A stretch of 64,000 nucleotides of DNA from positions 434,001-498,000 of the forward strand of contig NZ_VFPA01000004.1 of NCBI RefSeq assembly GCF_006716445.1. Direction: 5' to 3'. The position numbers and the translations under genes were made by a program. Below the pieces are notes generated by a model that worked only from the letters and a program-made list of their open reading frames with translations, had not been told where the DNA came from and did not search any database. Origin of the DNA: Pseudonocardia kunmingensis. Its GTDB lineage: Bacteria > Actinomycetota > Actinomycetes > Mycobacteriales > Pseudonocardiaceae. Position 1 is the stretch's first letter, and each line of letters begins with the position of its first letter. Positions 8,429 through 16,225 of the stretch are shown here, one piece after another.

Positions 8429-8517
8429 CTCGCACACCGACTCCTGCGCTGCCACACCGACTGCAGTCGGTGTGCGAGGGCAGAAGTCGGTGTGCGACCG
8501 GTCGGATGGCCGCGGGG
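8429..8517. repeat. Nested palindrome unit, copy 2
   Basis: The second copy of the 89-bp unit. Its inner palindrome, at 8453-8474, is a perfect 22-bp dyad centred on CTGCAG. Outer arms at 8430-8442 and 8485-8497 are perfect 13-bp complements. The spacer between copies (8389-8428) is unrelated sequence. The rest of 8299-8597 holds no gene that I can support. Confidence 0.8.
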
Positions 8518-8597
8518 CCTGGATTCGCCCAGTTCACGACCCGGACGTGAGGACCCACACCCCGGCGGCGCGGGCCGCGGCTGCGACACTGGGGGCC

Positions 8598-9734
8598 GTG
8601 ACCGCTTCGACGTCCACCGACCTCCAGATCCCCGCCGACCTCAAGCCCGCCGACGGCCGCTTCGGCTGCGGGCCGTCCAAGGTCCGGCCGGAGCAGCTCA
8701 CCGCCCTCGCCGGGGCAGGTGCGGCGATCATGGGTACGTCTCACCGCCAGAAGCCGGTGAAGTCGCTGGTCGGGCGGGTGCGCACCGGGCTGCGCGAGCT
8801 GTTCTCGCTGCCCGAGGGCTACGAGGTCGTGCTCGGCAACGGCGGGTCCACGGCGTTCTGGGACGCCGCCGCGTTCGGCCTGGTGCGCGAGCGCGCGCTG
8901 CACCTGACCTACGGGGAGTTCTCCTCGAAGTTCGCCGACTCCACGCGCGGCGCCCCGTTCCTCGCCGACCCGGTCGTGGTCTCCTCCGAGCCGGGCACCG
9001 CGCCGGAACCGACCACCGACCCGTCCTGCGACGTGCTGGCGTGGGCGCACAACGAGACCTCGACCGGCGTGTCGGTGCCGGTGGTGCGGCCCGACGGCGC
9101 GACCGCGGACCAGCTCGTGCTGATCGACGCCACCTCGGGCGCCGCGGGTCTCCCGGTCGACGTCAGCCAGGCCGACGCCTACTACTTCGCCCCGCAGAAG
9201 GGCTTCGCCTCCGACGGCGGGCTGTGGGCCGCCCTGATGAGCCCGGCCGCGCTGGAGCGGGTGCAGGAGCTCGCCGGGTCCGACCGGTGGATCCCGCCGT
9301 TCCTCTCGCTCGCCACGGCCGTCGACAACTCGGTCAAGGACCAGACCTACAACACCCCGGCGCTCGCCACGCTGTACCTGATGGCCGAGCAGATCGACTG
9401 GATGCTCGGCCTCGGCGGGCTCGACGCCTGCGTCGCGCGCACCGCCGACTCGTCGGGCCGGCTCTACGCCTGGGCCGAGAAGTCCGAGTTCGCCACGCCG
9501 TTCGTCGCCGATCCGGCCCACCGGTCGCAGGTCGTCGGCACGATCGACTTCGCCGACCGGGTCGACGCCGCCGCCGTCGCCAAGACGCTGCGCGCGAACG
9601 GCATCGTCGACACCGAGCCGTACCGCAAGCTGGGGCGCAACCAGCTGCGCATCGGCATGTTCCCGGCGGTCGAGCCCGCGGACGTCTCCGCCCTGACCGC
9701 ATGCATCGACTGGGTCGTCGAGCGCCAGAGCTGA
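8598..9734 (+). CDS. serC: Phosphoserine aminotransferase
   Basis: A 378-residue aminotransferase of the actinobacterial SerC type. The N-terminal DGRFGCGPSKVRPEQL, SHRQKPVKSLV and GNGGSTAFWD motifs bind PLP and substrate, and Lys201 in FAPQKGFASDGG is the expected Schiff-base lysine. It converts 3-phosphohydroxypyruvate to O-phosphoserine (serine and pyridoxine pathways). The start is the GTG in GGGGGCCGTGACC; the open frame reaches further upstream, but only through the palindromic repeats. A perfect 19-bp hairpin follows the stop. The next gene, sepH, is its usual neighbour in related genomes. Confidence 0.95.
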   Translation: MTASTSTDLQIPADLKPADGRFGCGPSKVRPEQLTALAGAGAAIMGTSHRQKPVKSLVGRVRTGLRELFSLPEGYEVVLGNGGSTAFWDAAAFGLVRERALHLTYGEFSSKFADSTRGAPFLADPVVVSSEPGTAPEPTTDPSCDVLAWAHNETSTGVSVPVVRPDGATADQLVLIDATSGAAGLPVDVSQADAYYFAPQKGFASDGGLWAALMSPAALERVQELAGSDRWIPPFLSLATAVDNSVKDQTYNTPALATLYLMAEQIDWMLGLGGLDACVARTADSSGRLYAWAEKSEFATPFVADPAHRSQVVGTIDFADRVDAAAVAKTLRANGIVDTEPYRKLGRNQLRIGMFPAVEPADVSALTACIDWVVERQS

Positions 9735-9741
9735 CTCACGT

Positions 9742-9783
9742 CGTGAGTGGATACGAGTGCTGGTGCACTCGTATCCACTCACG
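9742..9783 (+). terminator. Perfect 19-bp hairpin after serC
   Basis: The arms CGTGAGTGGATACGAGTGC and its exact complement (9765-9783) are separated by a 4-nt loop, TGGT. It begins 8 bp after the serC stop. No U-tract follows, as is common for actinobacterial hairpins. The stem has many A/T pairs compared with surrounding DNA. Confidence 0.7.
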
Positions 9784-9800
9784 GCCTGTGGCCACCACTG

Positions 9801-9829
9801 TTTGCGCTGCGTAGTCACACCAGTAACAT
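9801..9829 (+). promoter_or_regulatory. Probable sigma-70-type promoter of sepH
   Basis: TTTGCG at 9801-9806 and TAACAT at 9824-9829 are separated by exactly 17 bp. This gives an untranslated leader of about 165 nt before sepH. The local A/T content stands out from the surrounding sequence. Confidence 0.5.
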
Positions 9830-10001
9830 GCGTCCCAGCTCAACCCTGCTGTCGTCGGCGCGCCGCACCGGGCAGGGGCCAGGTCGGGGGCACCGTGGCA
9901 CGTCAGGTGCACCCTCGCGGTCCCGGCGCGCCTCCGACGCAGGGAGCGATCCGGCAACTACCGTCACCCGGACGGGGAGAACGAGAGCAGGAGGGCCGCT
10001 G

Positions 10002-11357
10002 ATGCGGGCGCTGCGGGTCGTCGGGATCACCGAGGGCGGCGGTGAGATCTCCGTCGTCCTCGAGGACCCGGGCCGACGCGAGCGCTTCACCGTGCCCGCC
10101 GACGAGCAGTTGCGAGCTGCAGCGCGGGGCGACCTCACCCGGCTCGGACAGATCGCGATCGAGTTGGAGAGCCAGTTGCGCCCACGTGAGATCCAGGCCC
10201 GAATCCGCGCCGGAGCGTCCGTGGAACAGGTCGCGACGGCGGCCGGCGTCCCGCTGCAGAAGATCGAACGCTTCGCCTACCCCGTCCTGCTCGAGAGATC
10301 CCGCACCGCCGAGGTCGCGCAGCGTGCCCACCCCGTGCGCGCCGACGGCCCCGACTCGCGCATGCTCGGCGACGTCGTCGCCCACACCTTCGGCCTGCGC
10401 GGCCAGGAGTACGCCGACGCCGAGTGGGACTCCTGGAAGGGCGAGGACGGCAAGTGGATCGTCGCCCTGTCCTGGCGCGCGGGCCGTTCGGACAACCGCG
10501 CCCACTGGACGTTCCAGCCGGGCGCCCACGGCGGCACCGTCACCGCGGTGGACGAGCACGCCAGCGACCTCGTCGAAGGGCTGCCGGCGCGACCGCTGCG
10601 CACGGTCGGCCCGGTGATCGACATCGCCCGTCCCGAGGACCCCGCCCCGGCCCCCGCCCCCGACGAGGAGCTGCGCGCCGCGGCGTCCGACACGGTCCGC
10701 GGCGGCCGTCTCGAGGCCCCGCGCGAGCACGCGTCCGAAGCGCGCACCGTGGAGCGCGGTGCTCCCCGCACCACGCCCGAACCGCGCCGGCCGATGCCAC
10801 CTGTGCAACGCCAGGCGCCGGCCGAGCCGCAGCGCCCCGAACCCGCACGACCCGAGCGCGCCCGCACCGACACGGCACCCACCCGGCGGCCGGAGCGCGT
10901 CGAGCGCGAGGAGCCGGTCGACGAGGAGCCGACCCGTCGGGAGGCCACCGCGAGCGACCGGCGGGAGGCGGAGCGGCCCGCGGCCGGCACCCGCGAGGCG
11001 GCCCGCACGGAGCGCCGCCGTCCCGAGCCGGCCGCGAAGCCCGCGGAGAAGCCCGCCGAGCGGCCGGCGCCGAAGGCCGAGCCCCCGGCCGCGGAGAAGC
11101 CCGCAGCCGACGCCGAGAAGCCCGCCGCTCCCGTCGTGGAGGAGCCCGTGGCCGCGGCCGCCGAGCGCCCGGTCACCGATCCCGAGCCTCCGGCCGCGGA
11201 ACGACCGGCGGCGAAGGCCGAGCCCGCCGCAGCCCAGCCGGCCGCGACGACGGAGGACACCGCGAAGCCCGCCGCCGCGAACCGGCGCACCAAGAAGGGC
11301 AAGCCGGTCATGCCGTCCTGGGACGAGGTCCTGCTCGGGGTGCGCGGCCAGCGCTGA
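10002..11357 (+). CDS. sepH: Septation protein SepH
   Basis: A 451-residue protein. The N-terminal region (MRALRVVGITEGGGEI to about residue 165) is the DUF3071 domain of SepH, including a helix-turn-helix-like part (EIQARIRAGASVEQVATAAG). It is followed by a long low-complexity Pro/Ala/Glu/Arg-rich linker (about 205-430). The C-terminus PSWDEVLLGVRGQR is the conserved tail. SepH binds FtsZ and stimulates its assembly during division in actinobacteria (family knowledge). The ATG at 10002 has GGAGGGC before it; the open frame upstream is not conserved sequence. The position next to serC and DUF2537 supports the identity. Confidence 0.93.
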   Translation: MRALRVVGITEGGGEISVVLEDPGRRERFTVPADEQLRAAARGDLTRLGQIAIELESQLRPREIQARIRAGASVEQVATAAGVPLQKIERFAYPVLLERSRTAEVAQRAHPVRADGPDSRMLGDVVAHTFGLRGQEYADAEWDSWKGEDGKWIVALSWRAGRSDNRAHWTFQPGAHGGTVTAVDEHASDLVEGLPARPLRTVGPVIDIARPEDPAPAPAPDEELRAAASDTVRGGRLEAPREHASEARTVERGAPRTTPEPRRPMPPVQRQAPAEPQRPEPARPERARTDTAPTRRPERVEREEPVDEEPTRREATASDRREAERPAAGTREAARTERRRPEPAAKPAEKPAERPAPKAEPPAAEKPAADAEKPAAPVVEEPVAAAAERPVTDPEPPAAERPAAKAEPAAAQPAATTEDTAKPAAANRRTKKGKPVMPSWDEVLLGVRGQR

Positions 11358-11391
11358 GGCGCGACACGGGCTGATCCCGCCCGAGGTCTCC

Positions 11392-11949
11392 TTAGTCGCC
11401 GAGCAACCCGAACAGCAGCACCACCCACGCCACCCCGAGCCCCACCGCCGCGCCCATCGCAGGCCAGCGCCAGAAGGGCACCTGCCGCAGCAGGTGCAGC
11501 GACGGGGCCAACCCGAGCGCGACGAGCACGTTCGCGGGCATCCAGAGCAGCCCGAACGCGTCGGCGAAGGCCCAGCTCAGCGCGACGTCGCCGACGGCGA
11601 CGAGCACGGCTGTGAACGCGGACACGGCGAGCCCGGTGGCCCACGGGGTGGGCCCGGGCGGATCGGGGTCGACGCGCGGGATCGGCCCGCTCGGATGGGC
11701 CGGGACCGACTCCACGCGCCCCGTGACCGGGTCGGTGTACGTGACGGGCCTGCCGAGGGCGTCGGCCACCCGGACGGCGAGCTGCCGGCCGCGGCGCTGC
11801 AGCAGGTCGCGCTCCGCCGGGCCGCCCGCGGAGACCGTGACGGCGAAGGCCGCCCACTCACGGAGCGCATCCTCCAGCTCGGACGGCAGTGGCGGATCAC
11901 CCGCTCGGCGCTCCCCGAGCAGGACCCGTCCCCCCGAGGCGAGCTCCAC
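11392..11949 (-). CDS. DUF2537 membrane protein
   Basis: A 185-residue protein. The soluble N-terminal half (about 1-100, with RDLLQRRGRQLAVRVADALG) is followed by about three membrane segments in the C-terminal 80 residues (ATGLAVSAFTAVLVAVGDVAL, WMPANVLVALGLAP, WPAMGAAVGLGVAWVVLLFG). It matches the DUF2537 family, found beside sepH and serC in mycobacteria and relatives; function unknown. It starts with GTG 37 bp after trmH and is probably cotranscribed with it. It ends 34 bp from the convergent sepH stop. Confidence 0.8.
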   Translation of the reverse strand: MELASGGRVLLGERRAGDPPLPSELEDALREWAAFAVTVSAGGPAERDLLQRRGRQLAVRVADALGRPVTYTDPVTGRVESVPAHPSGPIPRVDPDPPGPTPWATGLAVSAFTAVLVAVGDVALSWAFADAFGLLWMPANVLVALGLAPSLHLLRQVPFWRWPAMGAAVGLGVAWVVLLFGLLGD

Positions 11950-11986
11950 GTGACCAGCCTAGGAGATCCGCACCCGGTCAGGGGGC

Positions 11987-12784
11987 TCAGAGCGGGGCAA
12001 GCGCGTGGAAGGCCACCGCGGCCGCCGTCGCGACGTTCAGCGAGTCCACGCCCGAGGCCATCGGGATCCGCATCCGCGAGTCGGCGGCGGCGAGCGCGTC
12101 CGGTGTGAGGCCCGGGCCCTCGGCTCCCAGCAGGAGCGCCGTGCGCTCTCCCGCCGCCGCGAGCGGCTGCGCGTCCGCGGCCGGCGTGAGGGCGACGACG
12201 CGCAGGCCTGCGGCCCGCAGCACGTCCAAGGACGCCGGCCACGGGCCGGGCAGCTCGGCGAAGGGCACCCGGAGGACGTGGCCCATGGAGACGCGGACGC
12301 TGCGCCGGTACAGGGGATCGGCGCAGCGGGGCCCGAGCAGCACCGCGTCCACGCCGAGCGCCGCGGCGTTGCGGAACAGGGCGCCGAGGTTCTCGTGGTC
12401 GTTCACGCCCTCCAGCACGGCCACGAGCCGCGCGTCGCGCACGAGGGCGTGGACGTCGGGGGGCGCGGCCCGGTCGGCCACCGCCAGCACGCCGCGGTTG
12501 AGGTGGAAACCCACCACCGTGGCCATCGTCTCGGCGTCCGTGGCGTAGGCGGGCACGTCCACCCCGGCCAGGTCGTCGGCGAGCTCGTCGAACCGGCGCC
12601 GCACGCCCAGCAGGGAACGCACGGGGTAGGGCGACTCGAGCAGCCGCCGCACCACCACGACGCCCTCGGCGATCACGAGGCCGCGACCGCCCGGCCGGTC
12701 CGGGCGGCGATCCGCCGTCGTCAGGTCGCGGAAGTCGGTCACGCGCGGGTCGGCCGGGTCGTCGACGGGAGTGATGGTGGCCAC
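11987..12784 (-). CDS. TrmH/SpoU-family RNA 2'-O-methyltransferase
   Basis: A 265-residue SPOUT methyltransferase. An N-terminal substrate-binding part is followed by the three family motifs: NHENLGALFRNAAALG (motif 1), LLLGAEGPGL (motif 2) and IPMASGVDSLNVATAAAV (motif 3), which form the SAM-binding knot. It methylates a ribose 2'-OH in tRNA or rRNA; the target site cannot be deduced. GTG start. It leads a two-gene minus-strand unit with the DUF2537 gene. Confidence 0.9.
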   Translation of the reverse strand: MATITPVDDPADPRVTDFRDLTTADRRPDRPGGRGLVIAEGVVVVRRLLESPYPVRSLLGVRRRFDELADDLAGVDVPAYATDAETMATVVGFHLNRGVLAVADRAAPPDVHALVRDARLVAVLEGVNDHENLGALFRNAAALGVDAVLLGPRCADPLYRRSVRVSMGHVLRVPFAELPGPWPASLDVLRAAGLRVVALTPAADAQPLAAAGERTALLLGAEGPGLTPDALAAADSRMRIPMASGVDSLNVATAAAVAFHALAPL

Positions 12785-12966
12785 GACCGGACATCGTCCC
12801 AGGCCACGCCGATGTGCTCGCAGCGGTCATCCGGTCGGCCGTAGCGAAGGGATCACCAGCCGTGCCACGGTGGACAGCCCGCGCGTGAGCGGCCGCCGCC
12901 GCGGTCGTCCGGCGCGAGCATCGAGACAACTCCGGGTCCCACCCGGGGCCGGGAGGCAGCGCACGC

Positions 12967-14478
12967 ATGGGCCAGGACGTCGACCGGAGGACGTTCAGTC
13001 GACGCGATCGCCAGCGCTACCGCGCCAAGGTGCAGCGCTGTCTCGACGCACTCGCGGTGATGCTGCGCGAGCACCCGTTCGCGCGCGACGAACCGATGAC
13101 CGGGCTCGAGGTGGAGCTCAACCTCGTCGACCACGACCTGGCCCCGTCGCTCGCCGGGGCCGACGTGCTGCGGGCCATCGGCGCCGCGCAGTTCCAGTCC
13201 GAGCTCGGGCGTTGGAACCTGGAGCTCAACCTGCCGCCGCGCCCGCTGCCCGGCGACCAGTGGCAGCACCTGGAGCGCCAGCTCGTCGACGAGCTCGCCG
13301 TCGCCCGCTCCAGCGCCGTGGACTGCGGCGCGCAGCTGGCCGTCATCGGGATCCTGCCCACGTTGCAGCGCCACGACCTCGTCGTCGAGGCCCTGTCGCC
13401 CGACCCGCGCTACGAGACGCTCAACGAGCAGATGCTGGGCGCCCGCGGCGAGCCGATCCGGCTGGACATCGCCGGTGACGACCCCTCGGGCCGGCACGGC
13501 GTCGAGCCGGAACACCTGACGGCGGACTTCGACTCCATCGCGCCCGAGGCCGCCTGCACCTCGATGCAGCTGCACCTGCAGGTCCACCCGGACTCCTTCG
13601 CCGGTTACTGGAACGCCGCCCAGTGCCTCGCGGGCGTGCAGCTGGCGGTGGGCGCGAACTCGCCGTTCCTGCTGGGCTCGCGGCTGTGGGCGGAGACCCG
13701 CATCCCGCTGTTCGAGCAGTCCTGCGACGTGCGCACCCCCGAGCTGCGCAACCAGGGCGTGCGGCCGCGGGTGTGGTTCGGGGAGCGTTGGATCACCTCG
13801 ATCCTCGACCTGTTCTCCGAGAACGGCCGCTACTTCCCGGCCCTCATGCCCCACACGGACGACGACAGCGACCCGATGGCCGAGCTGGAGGCGGGCACCG
13901 TGCCCGGCCTGGACGAGCTGCGGCTGCACAACGGCACGATCTGGCGCTGGAACCGCCCGGTGTACGACGTGGCCGACGGCGTCCCGCACGTGCGGGTCGA
14001 GAACCGCGTGCTGCCCGCCGGGCCCACGGTCGTCGACATGGTCGCCAACGCGCTGTTCTTCTACGGGCTGCTGCGCACGCTCGTCGAGGCCGAGCGGCCG
14101 CTGTGGAGCATGATGTCGTTCGAGGCCGCCGAGGAGAACTTCATCACCGCGGCCCGCCACGGCCTGGAGGGGCCGCTGTACTGGCCGGGCACGGGCTGGA
14201 TCCGGCCCGACGAGCTCGTGCTGCGCAAGCTGCTCCCGCAGGCGGCCGACGGGCTCGCGCGCTGGGGCGTCGAGTCCGACGTCACCGACCGCTTCCTCTC
14301 GATCATCGAGCAGCGCTGCGTCGCCCGCCGCACGGGCGCCGCGTGGCAGCTCGACACGGTGGCGGCGCTCGAGTCGGCCGGTGCCGACCGGCCCACCGCC
14401 CTGCACGGGATGCTGGAGCGCTACCTGGAGCACTCGGCCGCGAACGAGCCGGTGCACACCTGGCCGCTGCCCGGCTGA
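12967..14478 (+). CDS. Glutamate-cysteine ligase, GCS2 family
   Basis: A 503-residue protein with GCS2-family features: MTGLEVELNLVD near residue 39 (metal-binding glutamates), SELGRWNLELNLPPRP near 80, TSMQLHLQVHPDSF and NSPFLLGSRLWAETRIPLF in the core, and RVENRVLPAGPTVVDMVANA later. Family members join glutamate to cysteine or another amine. In actinobacteria relatives serve glutathione-like or ergothioneine pathways, and which applies here is unclear. The ATG has GGGAGG 10 bp upstream. No ergothioneine genes are adjacent. Confidence 0.85.
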   Translation: MGQDVDRRTFSRRDRQRYRAKVQRCLDALAVMLREHPFARDEPMTGLEVELNLVDHDLAPSLAGADVLRAIGAAQFQSELGRWNLELNLPPRPLPGDQWQHLERQLVDELAVARSSAVDCGAQLAVIGILPTLQRHDLVVEALSPDPRYETLNEQMLGARGEPIRLDIAGDDPSGRHGVEPEHLTADFDSIAPEAACTSMQLHLQVHPDSFAGYWNAAQCLAGVQLAVGANSPFLLGSRLWAETRIPLFEQSCDVRTPELRNQGVRPRVWFGERWITSILDLFSENGRYFPALMPHTDDDSDPMAELEAGTVPGLDELRLHNGTIWRWNRPVYDVADGVPHVRVENRVLPAGPTVVDMVANALFFYGLLRTLVEAERPLWSMMSFEAAEENFITAARHGLEGPLYWPGTGWIRPDELVLRKLLPQAADGLARWGVESDVTDRFLSIIEQRCVARRTGAAWQLDTVAALESAGADRPTALHGMLERYLEHSAANEPVHTWPLPG

Positions 14479-14661
14479 CACCGGCCCGGACGCCGCCCTC
14501 GCGTTCACTATTGCAAACCGCTTCCCCGTTCGGCCCCACGGCGGCGGCGGCGCTCCTACCGTCGTGCGCGCACCCAGCGGCACCACCCGCGGCACCGGCG
14601 AGGACCAGAGCCCGCAGCCCGCCTGCGGGCGGCTCCCGCGCGCCCGACGACAGGGGGACCC

Positions 14662-14745
14662 ATGCCCGCAGCCCGCAGACCGGACCGCAGCCCCGCCCCT
14701 CACGGCCCCGCCCTCAGCGCTGCCCCGGCGCCCACGGCCCGGTGA
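14662..14745 (+). CDS. 27-residue micro-ORF coupled to the next gene
   Basis: An ATG preceded by AGGGGGAC opens a 27-codon frame (MPAARRPDRSPAPHGPALSA then APAPTAR) whose TGA overlaps the GTG start of the next gene as GTGA. The strong Shine-Dalgarno sequence and the coupling suggest it is translated. The peptide is Pro/Ala/Arg-rich without a recognisable motif and could be a leader that delivers ribosomes to the operon. Too short to judge by composition alone. Confidence 0.4.
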   Translation: MPAARRPDRSPAPHGPALSAAPAPTAR

Positions 14746-15563
14746 TCGCCGTGGCCCGGTTCCGGCTCTTCGGACGCGCCCCCGAGACGCCTCCCGCGCA
14801 GGAGGCCACGCCGGCCGCCCCGCCGCCCGCGCTCCCGCCCTACCCGTCGGGGGGATGGCCGCCGCCCGCGGGCGCGGGTGCGCCGTGGCCGGCACCCGGT
14901 GGGCCGGCAACGCAGGCGGCCCGCCCCGCCTTCCCACCGCCCGTCGCGAACGAGCCCGCCACCGACCCGCGCGGCTTCCCGCCGGTGCCACCGCGCCCTG
15001 CGTGGCGTCCGCGCGTGCCACCGGCCCCCGACCCGGCGGAGGCCGCCGCGCTGGCCGGGGCGTTCGCCGTCGACTACCTGTCATGGGACGAGGACGACCC
15101 CGCCCGCCGGGGCCGGGTACTGCACGGCTACCTGGCGGCCGCGGGCAGCGACCCGGCCCGGATCGGGTGGACCGGCCACGGGCGGCAGCGGGCCGACTTC
15201 GCGCTGCCCGGCAGTGTCCGCGCCGACGGCGACGGGCGCGTCCTCGTCGACGTCCGCGTGCGCGTCACGCCCTACCGGTCGGTGGGTGAGCACGACCCGC
15301 GCGGCGCGGGCCGGGAGCCCGAGAACGCACCGGTGGGCGTCCCCGCCGTCGCCCCGGCGCCCACGGGCCGCGGGTGGCGCAGCCTCGCCGCCTGCTGGGT
15401 CCGCCTCAGCGTGCCCGTGGTGCTGGAGGGCGGCCGCCTCGCGATCGACGCGTGGGAGGAGACCCTCGACGCCGAGGAACCCCCGCCGCCCCCCGCGGAA
15501 CCCGACGACCACACGCTCGCCGACGACGACCCGCTCGCCGAGCACCCCGGAGGTGGCTGGTGA
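14742..15563 (+). CDS. Proline-rich protein of a conjugation-like operon
   Basis: A 273-residue protein. Residues 1-100 are Pro/Ala-rich and probably disordered. From about 100 a folded part begins (AAALAGAFAVDYLSWDEDD, then RVLHGYLAAAG and RADGDGRVLVDVRVRVTPYR) that resembles proteins of the TcpC/VirB8-related type encoded in actinobacterial conjugative elements. That similarity is from memory and weak. No membrane segment is visible. The C-terminus is acidic (PDDHTLADDDPLAEHP). GTG start coupled to the micro-ORF; its own stop overlaps the next start (GTGA). Confidence 0.6.
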   Translation: MIAVARFRLFGRAPETPPAQEATPAAPPPALPPYPSGGWPPPAGAGAPWPAPGGPATQAARPAFPPPVANEPATDPRGFPPVPPRPAWRPRVPPAPDPAEAAALAGAFAVDYLSWDEDDPARRGRVLHGYLAAAGSDPARIGWTGHGRQRADFALPGSVRADGDGRVLVDVRVRVTPYRSVGEHDPRGAGREPENAPVGVPAVAPAPTGRGWRSLAACWVRLSVPVVLEGGRLAIDAWEETLDAEEPPPPPAEPDDHTLADDDPLAEHPGGGW

Positions 15564-16222
15564 GCGCGGTGCGCCGACCGGTGATCGTCGGCCTCGCCCG
15601 CGGTGCGGGCACCAGCACGCTCGCGGCGGCCCTGCACGCCACCGACGGCGGGCTGCTCCGGCCGGGTGCCGCGGGCGAGGCCGACGTCCTGCTCTGCCCG
15701 TCCGACGCGGCGTCCGTGGGGCACGCCGCGAGGCTGGCCCGCGCTCCCGCAGGCCCGCGTCCGGTCCTCGTGCTCGCGCAGGCGCCCGGCCCGCCCGCCG
15801 CGCCACCGCGGGCGATCCACGGGTTCGCCGCCGTGCTCGCGCTCCCCCACCTCGCCCGGTGGGCGGGCACCGACGACCGCGCCACGGCCGCGGCGGTGCT
15901 CGCGTTCCCGCCGGACGCCCTGCCGCCCGACGTCGCCTCCTACGCCGCCGCCCTGCGCCGCGTCGTGGACGTCCTCACCGGCTCGGGGATGCTCGACCGC
16001 CTGGCTCCGCCGCTCGTCAGCAGGCCCGCCGCGGCGGTGCTGCGAATCGGGCTGCAGCCGTTGCCCCGGCCCGTCGCGACCGCGGCCCCCACGACGCTGG
16101 CCGCGACCACGGCACCCACGACCACGGCGCCGGTCCCGAGGTGGGTCGGGCCGCGTTCCGAACCCGACGACGACACCCTCGAAGCCGGGCCCCCGCCCCT
16201 CGCGGCGGGACGGGCGGGGTGA
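15560..16222 (+). CDS. ParA-like protein with lysine-less P-loop
   Basis: A 220-residue protein beginning with beta-strand VIVGLA followed by RGAGTSTLAAALHATDGG. This occupies the place of a deviant Walker A loop (KGGxGKST) but has no lysine at either conserved position. The middle (ADVLLCPSDAASVGHAARLA, PRPVLVLAQA) still looks like a Rossmann-type NTPase fold. The last 50 residues are Thr/Pro/Ala-rich. It probably does not hydrolyse ATP in the usual way. Starts at a GTG overlapping the previous stop; the following gene is 3 bp away. Similar proteins accompany T4SS-like genes in actinobacteria (recalled). Confidence 0.6.
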   Translation: MSAVRRPVIVGLARGAGTSTLAAALHATDGGLLRPGAAGEADVLLCPSDAASVGHAARLARAPAGPRPVLVLAQAPGPPAAPPRAIHGFAAVLALPHLARWAGTDDRATAAAVLAFPPDALPPDVASYAAALRRVVDVLTGSGMLDRLAPPLVSRPAAAVLRIGLQPLPRPVATAAPTTLAATTAPTTTAPVPRWVGPRSEPDDDTLEAGPPPLAAGRAG

Positions 16223-16225
16223 GCG

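Noticed and set aside
8300..8517. Possible CRISPR-like repeats
   Set aside because: Only two 89-bp units with internal dyads; no short regular repeats with unique spacers and no cas genes.
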